64,000 nucleotides of DNA from Diphasiastrum complanatum (GCA_029204225.1 CM055097.1:66560644-66624643); one strand, 5' to 3'; positions 49,997-61,947 are shown, counted from the first letter of the stretch. The notes: a model not told the origin generated them from the sequence alone. Made by a program: numbers and translations.

Positions 49997-50008
49997 TGGT
50001 ATCAGAGT
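49997..50008 (+). other. D1 primer-binding site, tRNA-iMet
   Basis: TGGTATCAGAGT, one base from the consensus, followed by GGGTTGAACATT. Confidence 0.85.
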
Positions 50009-50048
50009 GGGTTGAACATTAGACAAATTTCGAGTTAGGACAACAATT

Positions 50049-51000
50049 ATGGCTAGCAACTTGCAGTAGAAAAAAACAATTTTTCTAGATGGCTCGAACT
50101 ATCGCATCTGGAAGCACAAAATGATGATGCTTCTCATAGGAGAAGGTCTCCGGAGCATCGTCAATGGCATATCAGAATTGATGAAGAAGCCAAAGAATGG
50201 GATAGAAGGAATGATCGTGCTATGGCACTGATCGCACTATCCCTTGCAGAAGACATTATGATGACGACTAAGGACTGTGAGACAAGCCAAGCAATTTGGC
50301 AAAGATTGCAAGACATATTTTACCACAAATTTGAAACAGAGATCTTGCATCTAAACATTAACCAACTTCTAAATTTGAACTGGGATGGCGGCAACCTGAA
50401 TCATCATGTCAACAAGATGAAAAAAATCTTCTCTCAGTTGGCAGTAGCAGATAGCGAGCATCAGATACCTCCAGCCCAACAGTAGCTCTTCTTATATTTT
50501 CTCTTCCGCCCTCCTAGCACTCATTACGTACTATACTAATGAGGACACCATCTATGACAATTGAAGCTGCCGCTAACGCTGTGGCCGATGAGAAGCTGAT
50601 GAAGGATGAAACTGATCAACCTGATCATTTGAAAAAGCCTTATTTATCAAGAACAAGAAGATAGCGAACTCGAGGCCAGAAAAATAAGCTTCAAGGATCG
50701 CGAGCATCCTTGGACTGTTCACATTGCAAGAAGAAGAGACACAAAGAGAATGAATCCCAACGTACCTTGCATACATTGCACGAAGAAGGGTCACTTAGCC
50801 AATAAATGCTGGTTTAATCAGCCAGAAGGAATTGAAGATGTTGAAAATCCAAACTTTGTACGTAAGCTGTGAACAGATGTATTTATGGACTGAAACAAGC
50901 CTCTTGAGCTTGGCATCAAAAGATTAACAGCTTCTTGAAGTCAATCGGATTTTGACCCCTATAGGTTGATTGCAATGTATGTCTATGTGAAAATCAAGTC
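50049..51000 (+). pseudogene. Copia D1 gag and RT scraps
   Basis: Gag starts at an ATG at 50049 (MASNLQ, then a TAG) and continues FLDGSNYRIWKHKMMMLLIG. After a one-base shift 50222-50485 is open (ALIALSLAEDIMMTTKD, AIWQRLQDIFY, LNINQLLNLNW). A CCHC knuckle CIHCTKKGHLANKC lies at about 50768-50810. Directly afterwards comes an RT piece, IYGLKQAS-stop-AWHQKINSFL, near 50880-50945, so protease, integrase and half of RT are deleted. The lineage differs from A, B, C and E. Multiple stops; dead. Confidence 0.8.
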
Positions 51001-51047
51001 AAGAGATTCGGAATAATGACAATGCTCATTGATGACTCGCTCCATGT

Positions 51048-51180
51048 TTGGCAATTGTCCAAGATGGAGAGGAGGAGGATTCCTCTCAAGCTTCTACCTC
51101 TAAGATGAAGCAGAAGAATGTCAAATACTGGTTTTGTGGCAATAAAGGCCGCTATGCCACTGAAGAAACCTCAAAGTTTC
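51048..51180 (+). pseudogene. E-like gag zinc-knuckle scrap
   Basis: The frame has SSQASTSKMKQKNVKYWFCG followed by NKGRYATEE, a corrupted form of the KVKCYYCSKMGHYATEC knuckle of E1, with three of the four metal ligands lost. The frame then runs into unrelated sequence to 51410. A tiny remnant. Confidence 0.6.
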
Positions 51181-51499
51181 TATGTTTCAAAGCCTCAATA
51201 TGTTTCCTTAGTTTTTCCTTGTATTTACAAACTGCTGCATTTTTTAACTTAGTTTTTGCACAGTCTGCATATTTCAACTATTTGTCGCACAGTTCGCATT
51301 TTTCACACATTCTTGAAAAAGCCGACTCTCTTTGTGAAGACCTTCGCACTCTTTGCATTTTTTGCAACTCAATCGAAGTCCCCGACGACGACGAATCGCC
51401 AAGGCACTAATATATCCGAAGTCAGCGAAGTTTCCGACAAACATCGAACAAGTCAACTTCGAGATCAAGGCTTGACGAGCATGACAGTTTTGAATGTCA

Positions 51500-52134
51500 C
51501 GACTCAATCGTTAAGCCACGTAGCTGAGCAAAGTAGCATCACAAGTAGTTAGCTAATGTTTAAGCTTAAACTATCTTGTAATGCTTAGCAAATCAGATCT
51601 TGTAATCAGACCCAACAGTATATATACTGGAGATCAGATACAGACAATAGTGTGTGAAACATAGTGGACGAATGCTAGTCATGCAGTAGCAGACACACAT
51701 CATCAAACTTTTTCAGACATAGAATTAGTAGTATCTAGTTTCTATTTGTGAGAGAGAATACCTCTCTTGTGCCAATGCGCTCTTCTAGGAAACATACAAC
51801 GCCCAAAGGATTCTTGCTATATACTTGATTTGATAATATAGACAAGTACCAGTCTTCCTGCTCAAATGTATGCAAGAGTCTGTTGTGATGCTTGCTTGAT
51901 TTATAAGTAGATATACTTCCTCTATCATTAGACATTATCTATTGTTCATAAAATTATTATTAGATTAGCAGTGGCTATCTGTTGTTCGGAGGATGTCTGA
52001 TCACAGAATGAAGCAGTAGCTTCCCTGGACACATCGGCTCCATCTAAGCCGATATCAATGAATCACATTGTCCAACTTCGAAGTGTTTGAAGTCACCGAT
52101 CCCACATGGTGGTTTCGGCAGCGCCTTCACAACA
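51500..52134 (+). repeat. Copia C2 5' LTR (left edge uncertain)
   Basis: Ends CTTCACAACA just before the PBS at 52136. The interval 51900-52010 resembles 42185-42290 ahead of C1 (shared AGATATA.TTCTCT and ACATTATCTATTG.TCATAAA words). A TATA-like AGTATATATACTGG lies at about 51618-51631. The true 5' edge was not determined. Confidence 0.5.
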
Positions 52135-52135
52135 A

Positions 52136-52150
52136 TGGTATTAGAGCCAG
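52136..52150 (+). other. C2 primer-binding site
   Basis: TGGTATTAGAGCCAG, a one-base variant of the tRNA-iMet PBS. Confidence 0.85.
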
Positions 52151-52162
52151 ATTACTTAGACT

Positions 52163-52291
52163 ATGGCTTCCATAAGTAGCATCCAATCGAAGATTTGCAC
52201 AATACTTGAAGCAAACGGGTCAAATTCCTTGGCTTGAAAAGTAAAGACTTCACTCATACTCAGAGGAGTAGCACTATGTCCATGGGTTGAC
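52163..52291 (+). pseudogene. Copia C2 gag, 5' part, split by the Gypsy insertion
   Basis: Starts at ATG 52163 (MASISSIQSKICTILEANGS), has a TGA soon after, and reaches LRGVALCPWVD, matching LRGEALWPWVD of C1. It is interrupted at 52292 by the Gypsy LTR and resumes at 57009 (GTKEMLASIGKEL). TTGAC (52287-52291) is the duplicated target. Confidence 0.85.
52287..52291. repeat. Target-site duplication of the Gypsy element, left copy (TTGAC)
   Basis: Repeated at 57004-57008. Removing the insert plus one copy restores the gag frame, as judged against C1. Confidence 0.93.
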
Positions 52292-52806
52292 TATAAAGTC
52301 CTCAATCCAAGGATCCTAATCTAAGCATACCAATCACAAGCAACACAAGGGAACCTGATGGTGGACAAACCAACCCAACCAAACCTAGATCGAACGGATC
52401 TAGCCTCCAAGCTATGGATCTAGCCCCCAAGCTATGGATCAGTCACTCAAAGAGGAATGAGGCATCACACCAGCAGCATCCTGCCACCGGTCATGCTATC
52501 AAGCATACACTAGTGAGAGCCCAATAGGTATACTTATACCCTCCAAGGCCCAAGCACCACTAGTAGTGCACTGTGACACCTCACTGGACACCTCTACAAC
52601 CTATCTGGGCCATGTCATCTAGTTCTTCAATGACTCACTGATAGACCCATACAAATCCACCATCAAGTGTTTAGGCCTACAACCATTAATTATGACCATG
52701 TACACATAAGGGCCCCAAATCCCTTATAGTCACAATTAACTTACGAGTTGTCGGTCTACCGGTCCTAGCGTGGACATGTTGCCCAAGACCAGTCATGGGC
52801 ATGACA
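52292..52806 (-). repeat. Gypsy 3' LTR (515 bp)
   Basis: Boundary set by the TTGAC duplication on one side and the PPT on the other. The right half (52526-52806) repeats at 56732-57003. Confidence 0.85.
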
Positions 52807-52849
52807 TTGTTCCCCCCTTATTCAAGTTCTGTCCTCAAAAACCTAAACT

Positions 52850-53480
52850 GGGGAAGTTCCTCCTTAAGCTTCCTTCCTATTCCCATGAATCATCATCGTC
52901 TGTACATCCCTTCCATCGAACCAGATGCTCAATAACTATATGATTTCTCAATAGTTTAGTTCTTGTATCTAAGATCTTTCTGGGTTCAAGTGGAGACACA
53001 CCAGATGATTCATCCAACAGTTCCAATCGATCTCCAGATCCAAGATGCTCTCCTTCACGTAGACTCTTTTAGAGACGACTTACGTGAAATACGGGATGCA
53101 CTTGACATCCATCCGGGAATTCCGATTGGTAAGCTAAGGATCTGATATTTTTCAAGATCTTAAACGGTCATCTATATCTAGAGGATGATTAGTAATGCTA
53201 GTCGGTATGATTACACTTGAATCCATCGAGATTCTCAAAAAATACCCAACCCTCCACTTGGAAGTCTCTCGGTGATCTTTTCAGGTTTGCATAATGTCGG
53301 TTCCCATCCTGGGTACACTACACATTCTCATGTGCAATCCGTAGCATTTCTTGCATATCATGTAGGAAATCCGCTACTTTCTGAAACTTGAACGCTCGAG
53401 TCTCTACCGCAATGGGTGATATAGGTTTAAAACTATACGTAAGCATGCACGGGCTATAATCGGTAGCCAAATGCTTATTA
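52850..53480 (-). pseudogene. Gypsy integrase C-terminus and chromodomain, decayed
   Basis: Minus-strand reading with several frame changes gives the order expected at a chromovirus polyprotein end. First FQKVADFLHDMQEMLRIAHE, then RHYANLKRSPRDFQVEGWVF, then YQSEFPDGCQVHPVFHVSRL. A chromodomain-like part follows: EPRKILDTRTKLLRNHIVIE, HLVRWKGCTDDDDSWE, ending FPSLGF and LNKGG at the PPT. The aromatic/acidic WKG ... DDSWE pattern is the recognisable chromodomain signature. At least five stops. No integrase core remains readable. Confidence 0.7.
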
Positions 53481-56400
53481 TAATTCAATCTCCATCAAGG
53501 TGACTACCTCTCCGAGCAGATTGCTATGAAAATACGAATAGATTTCTTAAATGATCTTCTAATCATGCAGGTAATCCTTCTTTTAACCGATCAAGTATAA
53601 CTAGAATCTGAACTATGATTCGTCAATCATAATGCATCGGATTTTTGTCCTATACTCAATAAAAGAACGTGATACCCTCACATAGGCAACAACCAATGAT
53701 AAGAAGAACTTTTAAACTTAGAGTCATCTCTAGTTTAGCAAATACGGCCGACCAAAAGCGACCAGTGAACTCCGAATCGCAAATGTTCATAATGTCACTT
53801 TGGTACCGTAAAGCCTAAACAGACACTCTATAACTACTTGGTTTATACCCGAATAAACATAGTCGATTTGGTAAGGTGATCAATCGTACCAAAATTCCAC
53901 TAACTTGTTTATTCATCCGGGGTATGAATACTATCTTCTCCTATGGATTAGGTATCTCCTAGAATCCGAGCTATGATTTACCAATTCCAACTCTCCATAT
54001 TCCCAAGACTATACCAATCATAAGAGTGCATTACATTTCTTAAAAGACACATGAGTTGTTCCTGAAAATCCTTTCCATTTAAAAAGTTCCAGACTTTTTG
54101 AACTCACACATGGTGTTTATATAGGAATTGTAAACAAAAAATGTCCTTACTTTAGACATGGCACAAATTGTCATTCCAGAGTAAGGTCCCAATCTAGAAT
54201 ACGTCTAGATCTTTCTCTTAAGTTCTAATCTAGAATAACTTCAGATTTACCAGAACCTTATTACATGAAGTTCTAACTTTTGGCTACCCACAACTATCCA
54301 ACTCTCCTGAGTCTTCCGGGATAGCATTCCATCAATTCCAAACGGGAAAAGATAAAGCCCAAAAGTTCTCGTGTATTCTATGCACACACATCTGTAAATG
54401 AAAGCCAAATGACTCATAGACGTTGTGATTTATAAGCAATACATCTTAACAACAATATCCATAAGTAAGATTATATTGTTGATTTTCCACAACTAACTCA
54501 GAAGTAACGCTTTTGATTCGGTTAGCTGTATCGGATTTAGAAAATATTTAAATGTCTAGGTGTGGTACCAAAACACCACATTTAATCTGATTCTAAATCA
54601 CTTCTAGGTCAATAAGCAATTCTCAATGAGAAATTACTAACCCAGCGAGAATTTGCCTTAAACACAATTCTCAACAATATGCCTATGTACCAACAACTAA
54701 TTTATGCATGAAAATAAACTTAGTTCATGGAATACTTTGTAGATCCACAAGATTAAAAGTTTGTACAAAAGTTTTAATGATCCCACAAAGATTCACTACA
54801 TAGCATATCTCTACAGATAACTCTTGATTAGTACACAACACTTTCATAACCGAGAATCCTATAACTTGGTTATCTTCTAAGAGAGAAATATTTCTCAAAG
54901 AGTGCTATTTCACATCCTACACTAAAATCAAGTTGACTGCTTCCAATAAGGAACAGGTTTCAACAAACCTCCATCTTGCAATAGAATTCCAAGTCCTGAC
55001 ACAAATCAATCGGACTTGTTATCTGCCACTTTTGTGCCGCAAGAGTACTTTTTAAATTTCCCCCCTTTAAATCTTCAAACCAGATATCAACTATAATCCA
55101 TAAAGGATTTCTGTAATATCTAAATATCCTATCGTTTCTGATTCATAAAATAAGTCCATCATCGATATAACAGATTCCTCCTTGAATCTTTAACCGATGT
55201 TTCTCCTTGATAATTTTCTTTTCTTCCTAGTTCTCTCTCTTTTTAACAGGAAATGCCACAAGTTTCCAAGGAGTGCAGATCATTCGCGATTTGCTCAGGA
55301 GAAGTTTCAAAGAAAAGATACGAGAAAATCTTGAAAGCCAAAGAAATGTTGCATCATTGTTAGCAAATGCCAATGATGTCCCAACACAGTGACTAAACCA
55401 AAAATCTTCTTTGTTACCAAGCTTGAGAATTAACCCGTAAATCAAAAAAGGATTTTTTGAAGATTCAAGTAGAGAAAACAATTTTAGAAAATTGTTTCAT
55501 TAACCATTTCTGTGACATCATCTATGGTCAACGGGTAATCAAAATTACCTTCCAAGAAATCACAAAAAATCGGGTAATATATTGGGTTAAGAAATTCACC
55601 AATATATCCTTTAAAAAGAAATAGCTTGTCGAGTTTCCGGTTTTGTAAATTTGAGATATCCAAAAAAGGGGTCATGACCATTATCTCAAATTTTCAACAA
55701 AACACCTGTTTTATGATCGATAGTATTTGGCATCACTAAGACTTACGACCATACTATGGTCAACTGATCCAATTACTTTCAGATTTTCATTTTGGAACTG
55801 CCTGCGTCCCATACCACAGGTTCTTTCTCCACAAAGACCCTCCACTTTCTAATCAAAGTGTCAGAAAAATAATAACAAATGCCAACTTCATAAAACAACT
55901 ACAATTCATACATTCTTTCACCCCTCTTCACAATCTTTACGGTCACAAAAGGGATCAAAGTATTTATGCCTTGAGTGACAGATTTAGAAATGGGAAAGAA
56001 TGAACCGACTTTTTCTTGTTCTAAACAACAAACAATGTTGGTATGCCATAGCTTCAATCGCATTAAGAAAACAACTTTTGTTTTTCAGTTTCATTTAAGT
56101 CTTCCATCTTAGGCTTCTGGGCCATTTTTGGCCGTGTCCGTTTCTGAAAAAACGACACCTTGGTCAAAAAATCCAAGAATTTTTGGACATAAGTGTCCAA
56201 TTCTTGGGTGCCCGGTGTAGTTAATAAAGCAAATATACATTTCGTCCCTAGGAATTCAGCCCAATCACGGTTTTATGAGTTGCATCCCCTACCACTGGGA
56301 GGCCTTACCCAAAGCAAAAACAAGAATCGACGAAATCCGCTTACGTTGTCTGGGACGTTGCGCAAGCTAAAATAGCTTGACCAACAATTTATGTAGTCAT

Positions 56401-56731
56401 CAACAACTTCGGGGATTTTAAGCGCAAGAAAATTTTTTCGGTTGTTAGCCCAAGTTGTTAGAATTTTATGGGTTACAATGGATTAAGAAGACAATGCACT
56501 TGGTTGATTCCCATTTTATTGCTTTAAGATCCCTAGGGGGTCATCACTATGTGGTGATGCCGGGCTAATTTGTATGTCACCGCCCCTTCCTATCGGAACA
56601 ACATCCCTATCCATTTGCAAGAGAAAACTGAAAATTTTTATAAATTTACGTTCAATTTATATTCATCACCGGTATAATATTCATAATGTAGCGTTGTCTC
56701 GAAACCTAGTTTAGAAAAACTTGGTTTTAAT
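53481..56731. other. Unreadable interior of the Gypsy element
   Basis: No RT, RNase H or protease motif could be read. Two short minus-strand frames (55681-55484 and 55481-55227) read almost continuously across a one-base shift (LEGNFDYPLTIDDVTEMVNE then SLLESSKNPFLIYG). Their family is unknown. Frames elsewhere are short. Confidence 0.5.
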
Positions 56732-57003
56732 AGGTATACTTATACCCTCCAAGGCTCATGCTCCACTAGCAGTGCACTGTGACACCTCACTGGACACCTC
56801 ATTGGCCACGTTATATAGTTTTTCAATGACTCACTGATAGACCCATACAAATCCACCATCAAGTGTTTAGACCTACAACCATTATTTATAACCATGTACA
56901 CATAAGGGTCCCAATTCCGTTATAGTCACAATTAACTTACGGGTTGTCGGTCTACCAGTCCCTAGCGTGGACACGCTGTCCAAGACTAGTCATGGGCATG
57001 ACA
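56732..57003 (-). repeat. Gypsy 5' LTR, truncated (272 bp)
   Basis: Repeats the GGTATACTTATACCCTCC to GGGCATGACA segment of the left LTR. About 240 bp of its inner end are missing. Followed by TTGAC (57004-57008). Confidence 0.85.
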
Positions 57004-57008
57004 TTGAC

Positions 57009-57410
57009 GGCACCAAAGAGATGCTAGCCAGCATAGGCAAGGAACTTCGAGAGTGGAAAGAGAAGAACGACAAATCATTAGATGACATCTCCTTTTCCAT
57101 CGAAGACAACATCACCGTCGACCTCGTGACAATCTCTAATGCTAGAGAGATGTGGGATACACTCATCAGCAGATTTCAGACCAAGTCACACAATCAATTC
57201 ATGCATCTAGAAGATCAGTTTACCTAACTGAGATGGGATGCCAAAGATCTTACCAGCTTCATTAGGAAGCTGAAGCACCTGTTCTTGTCGCTACATAATC
57301 CTAGAACAAAGCATGCAGTCTCACAAGAGAAGCAACTTAGCTATCTGCGACGTTCCCTACCAAGATCATTCTAGACAATCCGGACGCTGCTAGCTAAAGA
57401 TACGACAATG
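57009..57410 (+). pseudogene. Copia C2 gag, 3' part
   Basis: Continues GTKEMLASIGKELREWKEKN, IEDNITVDLVTISNAREMWD and RFQTKSHNQFMHLEDQFT, collinear with gag of C1 (42480-42900). A TAA follows LEDQFT at about 57225, with further recognisable homology (WDAKDLTSFIRKLKHLFLSL) to about 57400. It is cut at about 57411 by the truncated E1 LTR. Confidence 0.85.
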
Positions 57411-57542
57411 TCTACTTGAGAACATCCTTATGAATGGAATCCTATGCTATTTGGCACGTGTGACAAGCCACATCATGACCATCTAACTATTTACAAGTCA
57501 TATGACCAAAACTAGTCAAGCTAGAATTGTGAATTTTTAACA
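57411..57542 (-). repeat. E1 3' LTR remnant (~132 bp)
   Basis: From TCTACTTGAGAACATCC to GAATTTTTACA; nearly identical to the end of the right LTR (61815-61947). Contains GGCACGTGTGACAAG. Confidence 0.9.
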
Positions 57543-57556
57543 CTCCTCCTCACTAT

Positions 57557-59060
57557 CTAGCTTGGTTCAATCATTGCTTTACTAATCACTCCAAGTGATG
57601 ATCTAAACTTCATAAAAGGTGTCTTTTGAAGTGGTTTAGTAAGTAGATCAGCTACACATTCATTGCTTGCAACATGCTCCAAAGCAATCTCCTTGGCTTG
57701 CACCATTTCTCTCACAAAGTGATGGCATATCTCAATGTGCTTAGATCTTGCATGGAAGATTGGATTAGATGCAAGGTGTTGGGCTGATATATTGTCATTG
57801 TAGATGATTGGTGCCTCCTCTGAATCCATGATCTTTAGCTCCACCAATAATCTCTTGATCCAAAGTACCTCCTTTGTAGTGGTTGTCAAAGCTTTGTACT
57901 CGGCCTCGGTTGAAGATAGAGATATAGTTTCTTGCTTTTTTGAAAGCCATGAAACCACACCTTCTCCTATGAAAGTTGGATAGGTACTTGTTGATTTCCT
58001 ATCCCTCTTGTCCCCTGCAAAATCTGAATCACTAAATGCATGAAGGTTAATCACATCTCCTCTATATAGAATCCCAAAATCCAATGTACCCGAGATGTAT
58101 CTTAGAATCCTCTTAGCCTTTTTCCAATGGATATTCAATGGCTTTTGCATGGATTGGCTCAACCTACATACACTAAAGCTAAGATCTGGTCTAGTTATAG
58201 TGATCCACATTAAGGAGCCTATAAGTTGCCTAAACAAAGTGATGTCCATGAAGGATCTTTCATCATCTTCATTCGGCACTTTTACATCTTGCTCCATTGG
58301 TGTGTCAACACTTTTGCATACTTCCATCTTAAACTTCTTCAAAAGAATATGAGCATAGTTTACTTGACTTATAAAGATAAAATCAGACCCTCTAAGTACT
58401 TCTATGCCTAAGATGAAGTGAAGACACCCTAGATCTACCATCTTGAACTCTAAGGATAGATCTATCTTGATTTTTTCAATACCATCAACACTATTTTCAC
58501 TAATGATGATGTCATCTACATAAATGAGTAAAAGTACAATACCAACATCATCAAACTTAATGTAAAGAGTGGGATCATATTCACTTTGAACAAAAGAAAG
58601 TGAAATAAGATAGCAATGTAGTCTTGAATTTCAAGATCTCGAGGCTTGCTTCAAGCCATAGATGCTTCTTTGGAGATGGCATACTTTGTTCTCCATTCCA
58701 TGCTTGATGAACCCTTGTGGCTGCTCCATATAGATATCCTCTTCCAAAAAACCATTCAAGAAAGCATTAGAGACATCCATTTGACATAGAATCCATCCAA
58801 AATGTGATGCAAGTGCAATGATTAGCCTTATTGTGACCATCTTGGCCACGGGTGCAAAAGTTTTCTCATAGTCTATCCCTCTCTCTTGAGCATAACCTTT
58901 TGCAACTAATCTTGCTTTATGTTTGTTAACACTCCCATTTGCATTCAACTTAAGCTTGAAGACCCACTTGTATCCTATTACATTCCTTTGAGGTCTCTCA
59001 ACAAGCAACCAAGTTTCATTCAATCAAGGCATCATACTCATCCAACATAGCTTTATACCA
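57557..59060 (-). pseudogene. E1 reverse transcriptase and RNase H, two frame breaks
   Basis: The pre-RT linker (EWYKAMLDEYDALI) at about 59060 shifts frame near 59020. RT then reads KARLVAKGYAQERGIDYEKT, VSNAFLNGFLEEDIYMEQPQ and HLQRSIYGLKQAS to 58631. After a second break near 58631 the reading gives YDPTLYIKFDDVGIVLLLIY then VDDIIISENS, so the YVDD box survives (about 58505-58520). From 58441 to 57557 the frame is open for 294 codons: the RT connection, RNase H (SDSDFAGDKRDRKST, STEAEYKALT, SKHIEICHHFVRE) and the end VADLLTKPLQK. All RNase H acidic residues appear intact. The lesions are frameshifts only. Confidence 0.9.
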
Positions 59061-59064
59061 TTCT

Positions 59065-60456
59065 TTACTCCTCCTTGATCATAACTTCCATGGAACCCAA
59101 GTTGACATGTCCAAGTCTTTTGTGCCATAAAGTAAAGGTAGATATCTTGCTCTTCTCGGCCAACATGACAACATTAGTATCCACAAATGCATCCAACTTA
59201 TAAAGTTTGCCAAGTCTAGTGCCCTTAGCCACTATCTTACCCTTCTTCTTGATGAAACATTCATTTGAAGCAAAGTCAACATTGAAACCATTGTCTACCA
59301 TTTGGCCAACACTTAGTAGATTCTTTGTTATTGTAGGAATGTACAAAACACCTTCTATGTTGATCTTTTTGGAAGATCCTAAGCAAAGGGGAATGCTACC
59401 AACTCCTTCAATCTTACAAGCTTTATCATTTGCTGTATAGATAGACTTTATAGGTCCATCATAAGATAAGAGAGAGAAAAACTCCCTTTTACTAGTCATG
59501 TGTGAACTAGCACCCGAGTCAATCCACCAAGGATCTTCTCCTTTGAAGCTTGTTGAAGAAAATGTGGACATCATGAGAGAGTCCTCATGTGAACTCTCCT
59601 CCTCCTCCTCTTTGCTCATGTTGGCTTGGCTTTGATCTTGCTTCCTCTTGAAGCATTCTGTGGCATAATGCCCCATCTTGCTACAATAGTAGCACTTCAC
59701 CTTTGATTTGTCCTTCTTGACTTTGGTGGTTGATGGAGATGCCTTTGAGAGTCCTTCTTGATCCTCAAGATTTGTAGGCTTCTTGAATGTTGATCCTTTG
59801 CCTTTGGACTTGCCTTTGCCTTTGGTGAAGAGAGCTTGGTCATCTCCACCTTGGATGGAAAGCCTATCCATCCTCTCTTGCATTTGGCTCCTTGATTCCT
59901 CGGCCATGAGTGTGCCTTGGAGTTCTTCAAGTATGGGTAGCTTACCCATAATTGCATATCCCTGAACCAAATTGTCAAATTCAAAGCTTAGTCTATTCAA
60001 TATGAGTTGAACAAGCTCTTCATCCTTGATAGGATCACCTATGAAGGCTAGCTTTTTGTTCAATTCCTTTACTCTTAGGACAAAAGTATGTGCACTCTCT
60101 CCTTTCTTTTGATAGCTTCTATAGATTTGATTCTTCAAAGCTAACATTCTAGTTTGGTTCTTGGATTCATAGACCTTTTGCAAAGTCTCCCAAGCATCTT
60201 GAGCCGAAGTGCAATCTCCTACCTCTCTTAAGAGTTCATTTGCAACATTCATTTTTATGCAATGTAGTGCAACATTGCACCTCTTGATGTATTTGGCTTT
60301 TTCTTGAGGATGAATAGGTTCACCCTCCTTACCATTTACAATTTCCATCAGATCTTGCATGATCATGATGGATTCCATTCTAACTTTCCATATGAAATAG
60401 TTAGTTTTGTTGAGCCTTTCATTAGTATCCAAAAGATATGCATTCATAGATGCCAT
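59065..60456 (-). pseudogene. E1 gag-protease and integrase finger
   Basis: Open for 463 codons from MASMNAYLLDTNERLNKTNY. Gag contains IKMNVANELLREVGDCTSAQ. The knuckle CYYCSKMGHYATEC has all four ligands. Protease reads DPWWIDSGASSHMTSKREFF. The pre-integrase VLYIPTITKNLLSVGQM and the first half of the integrase finger (WHKRLGHVNLGSMEVM) follow. It then ends at IKEE and jumps to the pre-RT linker. The second half of the finger and the whole DDE core (roughly 350 codons in A3) are missing. The element could make gag and protease but not integrate on its own (inference). Confidence 0.92.
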
Positions 60457-61251
60457 CTAGTCTCCTAATCAAGGACTTGACACAAATGAAGGTTACTTCT
60501 ATTGATTTGATTGAAGATCTACCTTATCCCACTTCTTAGGGACCTAAAAAGATCAGTAATAGACTTCCTATAAAGATCTAAGAATGATCTCTAACAAAAT
60601 CAAATCATAGAATACTAGAAACAATGCACTTGCTTGATTGAAGTAGACAATACTAGTAGAATTGCCCCTCTTTCTATAAAGAATATTAAAGTTTCCAAAT
60701 GATCTGATCAAGAGTGAATTTCAGCAACCTAATATACTTCCAAAATCACTTGTAAAATAAATGGAACTTAACGAGGATGCAACACAATCTACTATTCAAT
60801 CACAAGCAAAAAATGATCAAAATTGATGAAAAATTGATCTAATTTGGTGCATAAGTCAAGCAATGGTTGGACTGAACCTAAATTACTTTAGGAGGTGTCC
60901 ACTACACCTTAGAACAGCCTTGAGGAGTCCCCAAAACTCTTATCTTCCCTCTCCTTGAATGCTAGAAAGCCTCCTCTATAAAATCACCTCCAAAACTCGC
61001 TTAGAAATCAATGCTTGGAGCAAGTAAAACTTGCTATCTTGGTAATGTGAATTGAATTCAACTTTGCATCTGGTTTTAGACACCTAAACACCTGCAAATG
61101 AAGTCACACAACACCAATCTCCAATGTATTTGACTCACTTTGAGTTCTAGAATCAATACTAGATGCTAAGATCCAATCTACACAAGATTTATATAAAAAA
61201 TTGTGACCAAATTGAATGAAAACCAAGGATTTAGCTCTTTTCAGCCTTTAG

Positions 61252-61263
61252 GCTCTGATACCA
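61252..61263 (-). other. E1 primer-binding site, tRNA-iMet
   Basis: TGGTATCAGAGC on the minus strand, beside the LTR start at 61264. Confidence 0.95.
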
Positions 61264-61947
61264 TGTAAAAATTACAGCAAATAAGGATCCTAAAACACTT
61301 GAAATGATGAGGGAAACAATAGATTATGATTTCATAATATTAACACAAGTTGAACCATCAAAATCCATAAAATATCTATGCTTGAACCTCACTAAATGGC
61401 CCAAATCCTTGAAGAAGGCTTCACACGTGTGAAAGTACGGCCTCCCACAGTCTGAGTACTGTACACCAGACCTACATTCAATCCTATAATCATTAGTAAT
61501 CACAAGTACTCAAACAATTATGAACATAGAGAGCAATTGCACCATTATGAGAGAAAAAATCATGAAATTGCTTGATTGATTTTGGTGAGATATCATCACC
61601 TATATATACATGATCCATCACGGTTTTGGGCAGGTATGAGTAGCCCTAAACCTATCCCTAATGCTAATTTTGGTGGATATTTCATCCCTACCAAGTTAGG
61701 GTTGGAATCTTGGAGATCCCTCAACAATGCAAAAATTACCAAGAATAGCTCCTATTTTTTCTCTATTGTATCTAAGCATAATTTGGACTCATTCCAAAGG
61801 TTCTAACACTTAGGTCTACTTGAGAACATCCTTAAAAAATGGAATCCTATGCTATTTGGCACGTGTGACAAGCCACATCATGACCATCTAACTATTTACA
61901 AGTCATATGACCAAAACTAGTCAAGCTAGAATTGTGAATTTTTAACA
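61264..61947 (-). repeat. E1 5' LTR (684 bp)
   Basis: Contains the perfect palindrome TTCACACGTGTGAA (61420-61433) and a TATATATA-like box at about 61600-61607. Its terminus is repeated at 57411-57542. Confidence 0.92.

Larger units (their letters stand above)
52292..57003 (-). mobile_element. Decayed Ty3/Gypsy (chromodomain-type) element, 4712 bp
   Basis: Left (3') LTR 52292-52806, right (5') LTR truncated at 56732-57003; their shared ~275 bp align well. On the minus strand the LTR opens TGTCATGCCC and the PPT beside it is AAGGGGGGAA (52807 onward). The left end reads TATAAAG, so the LTR ends TA instead of the canonical CA. The flanks carry TTGAC. Internal sequence is mostly unreadable except the polyprotein end at 52850-53480. 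The 5' LTR's inner part and the PBS are deleted. Clearly much older than A3. Confidence 0.85.
57411..61947 (-). mobile_element. Copia element E1, 3' LTR truncated, integrase core deleted
   Basis: 5' LTR (right) 61264-61947 is 684 bp and runs TGTAAAAATTAC...TTTTTAACA. The left LTR retains only its last ~132 bp (57411-57542). PBS (61252-61263) and a purine-rich tract beside the left LTR (AGTGAGGAGGAG, minus strand) are present. Coding, minus strand: gag, protease, integrase finger, then a deletion to the pre-RT linker, RT with YVDD, and RNase H. No target duplication can be read because the left LTR end is lost. Confidence 0.92.
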
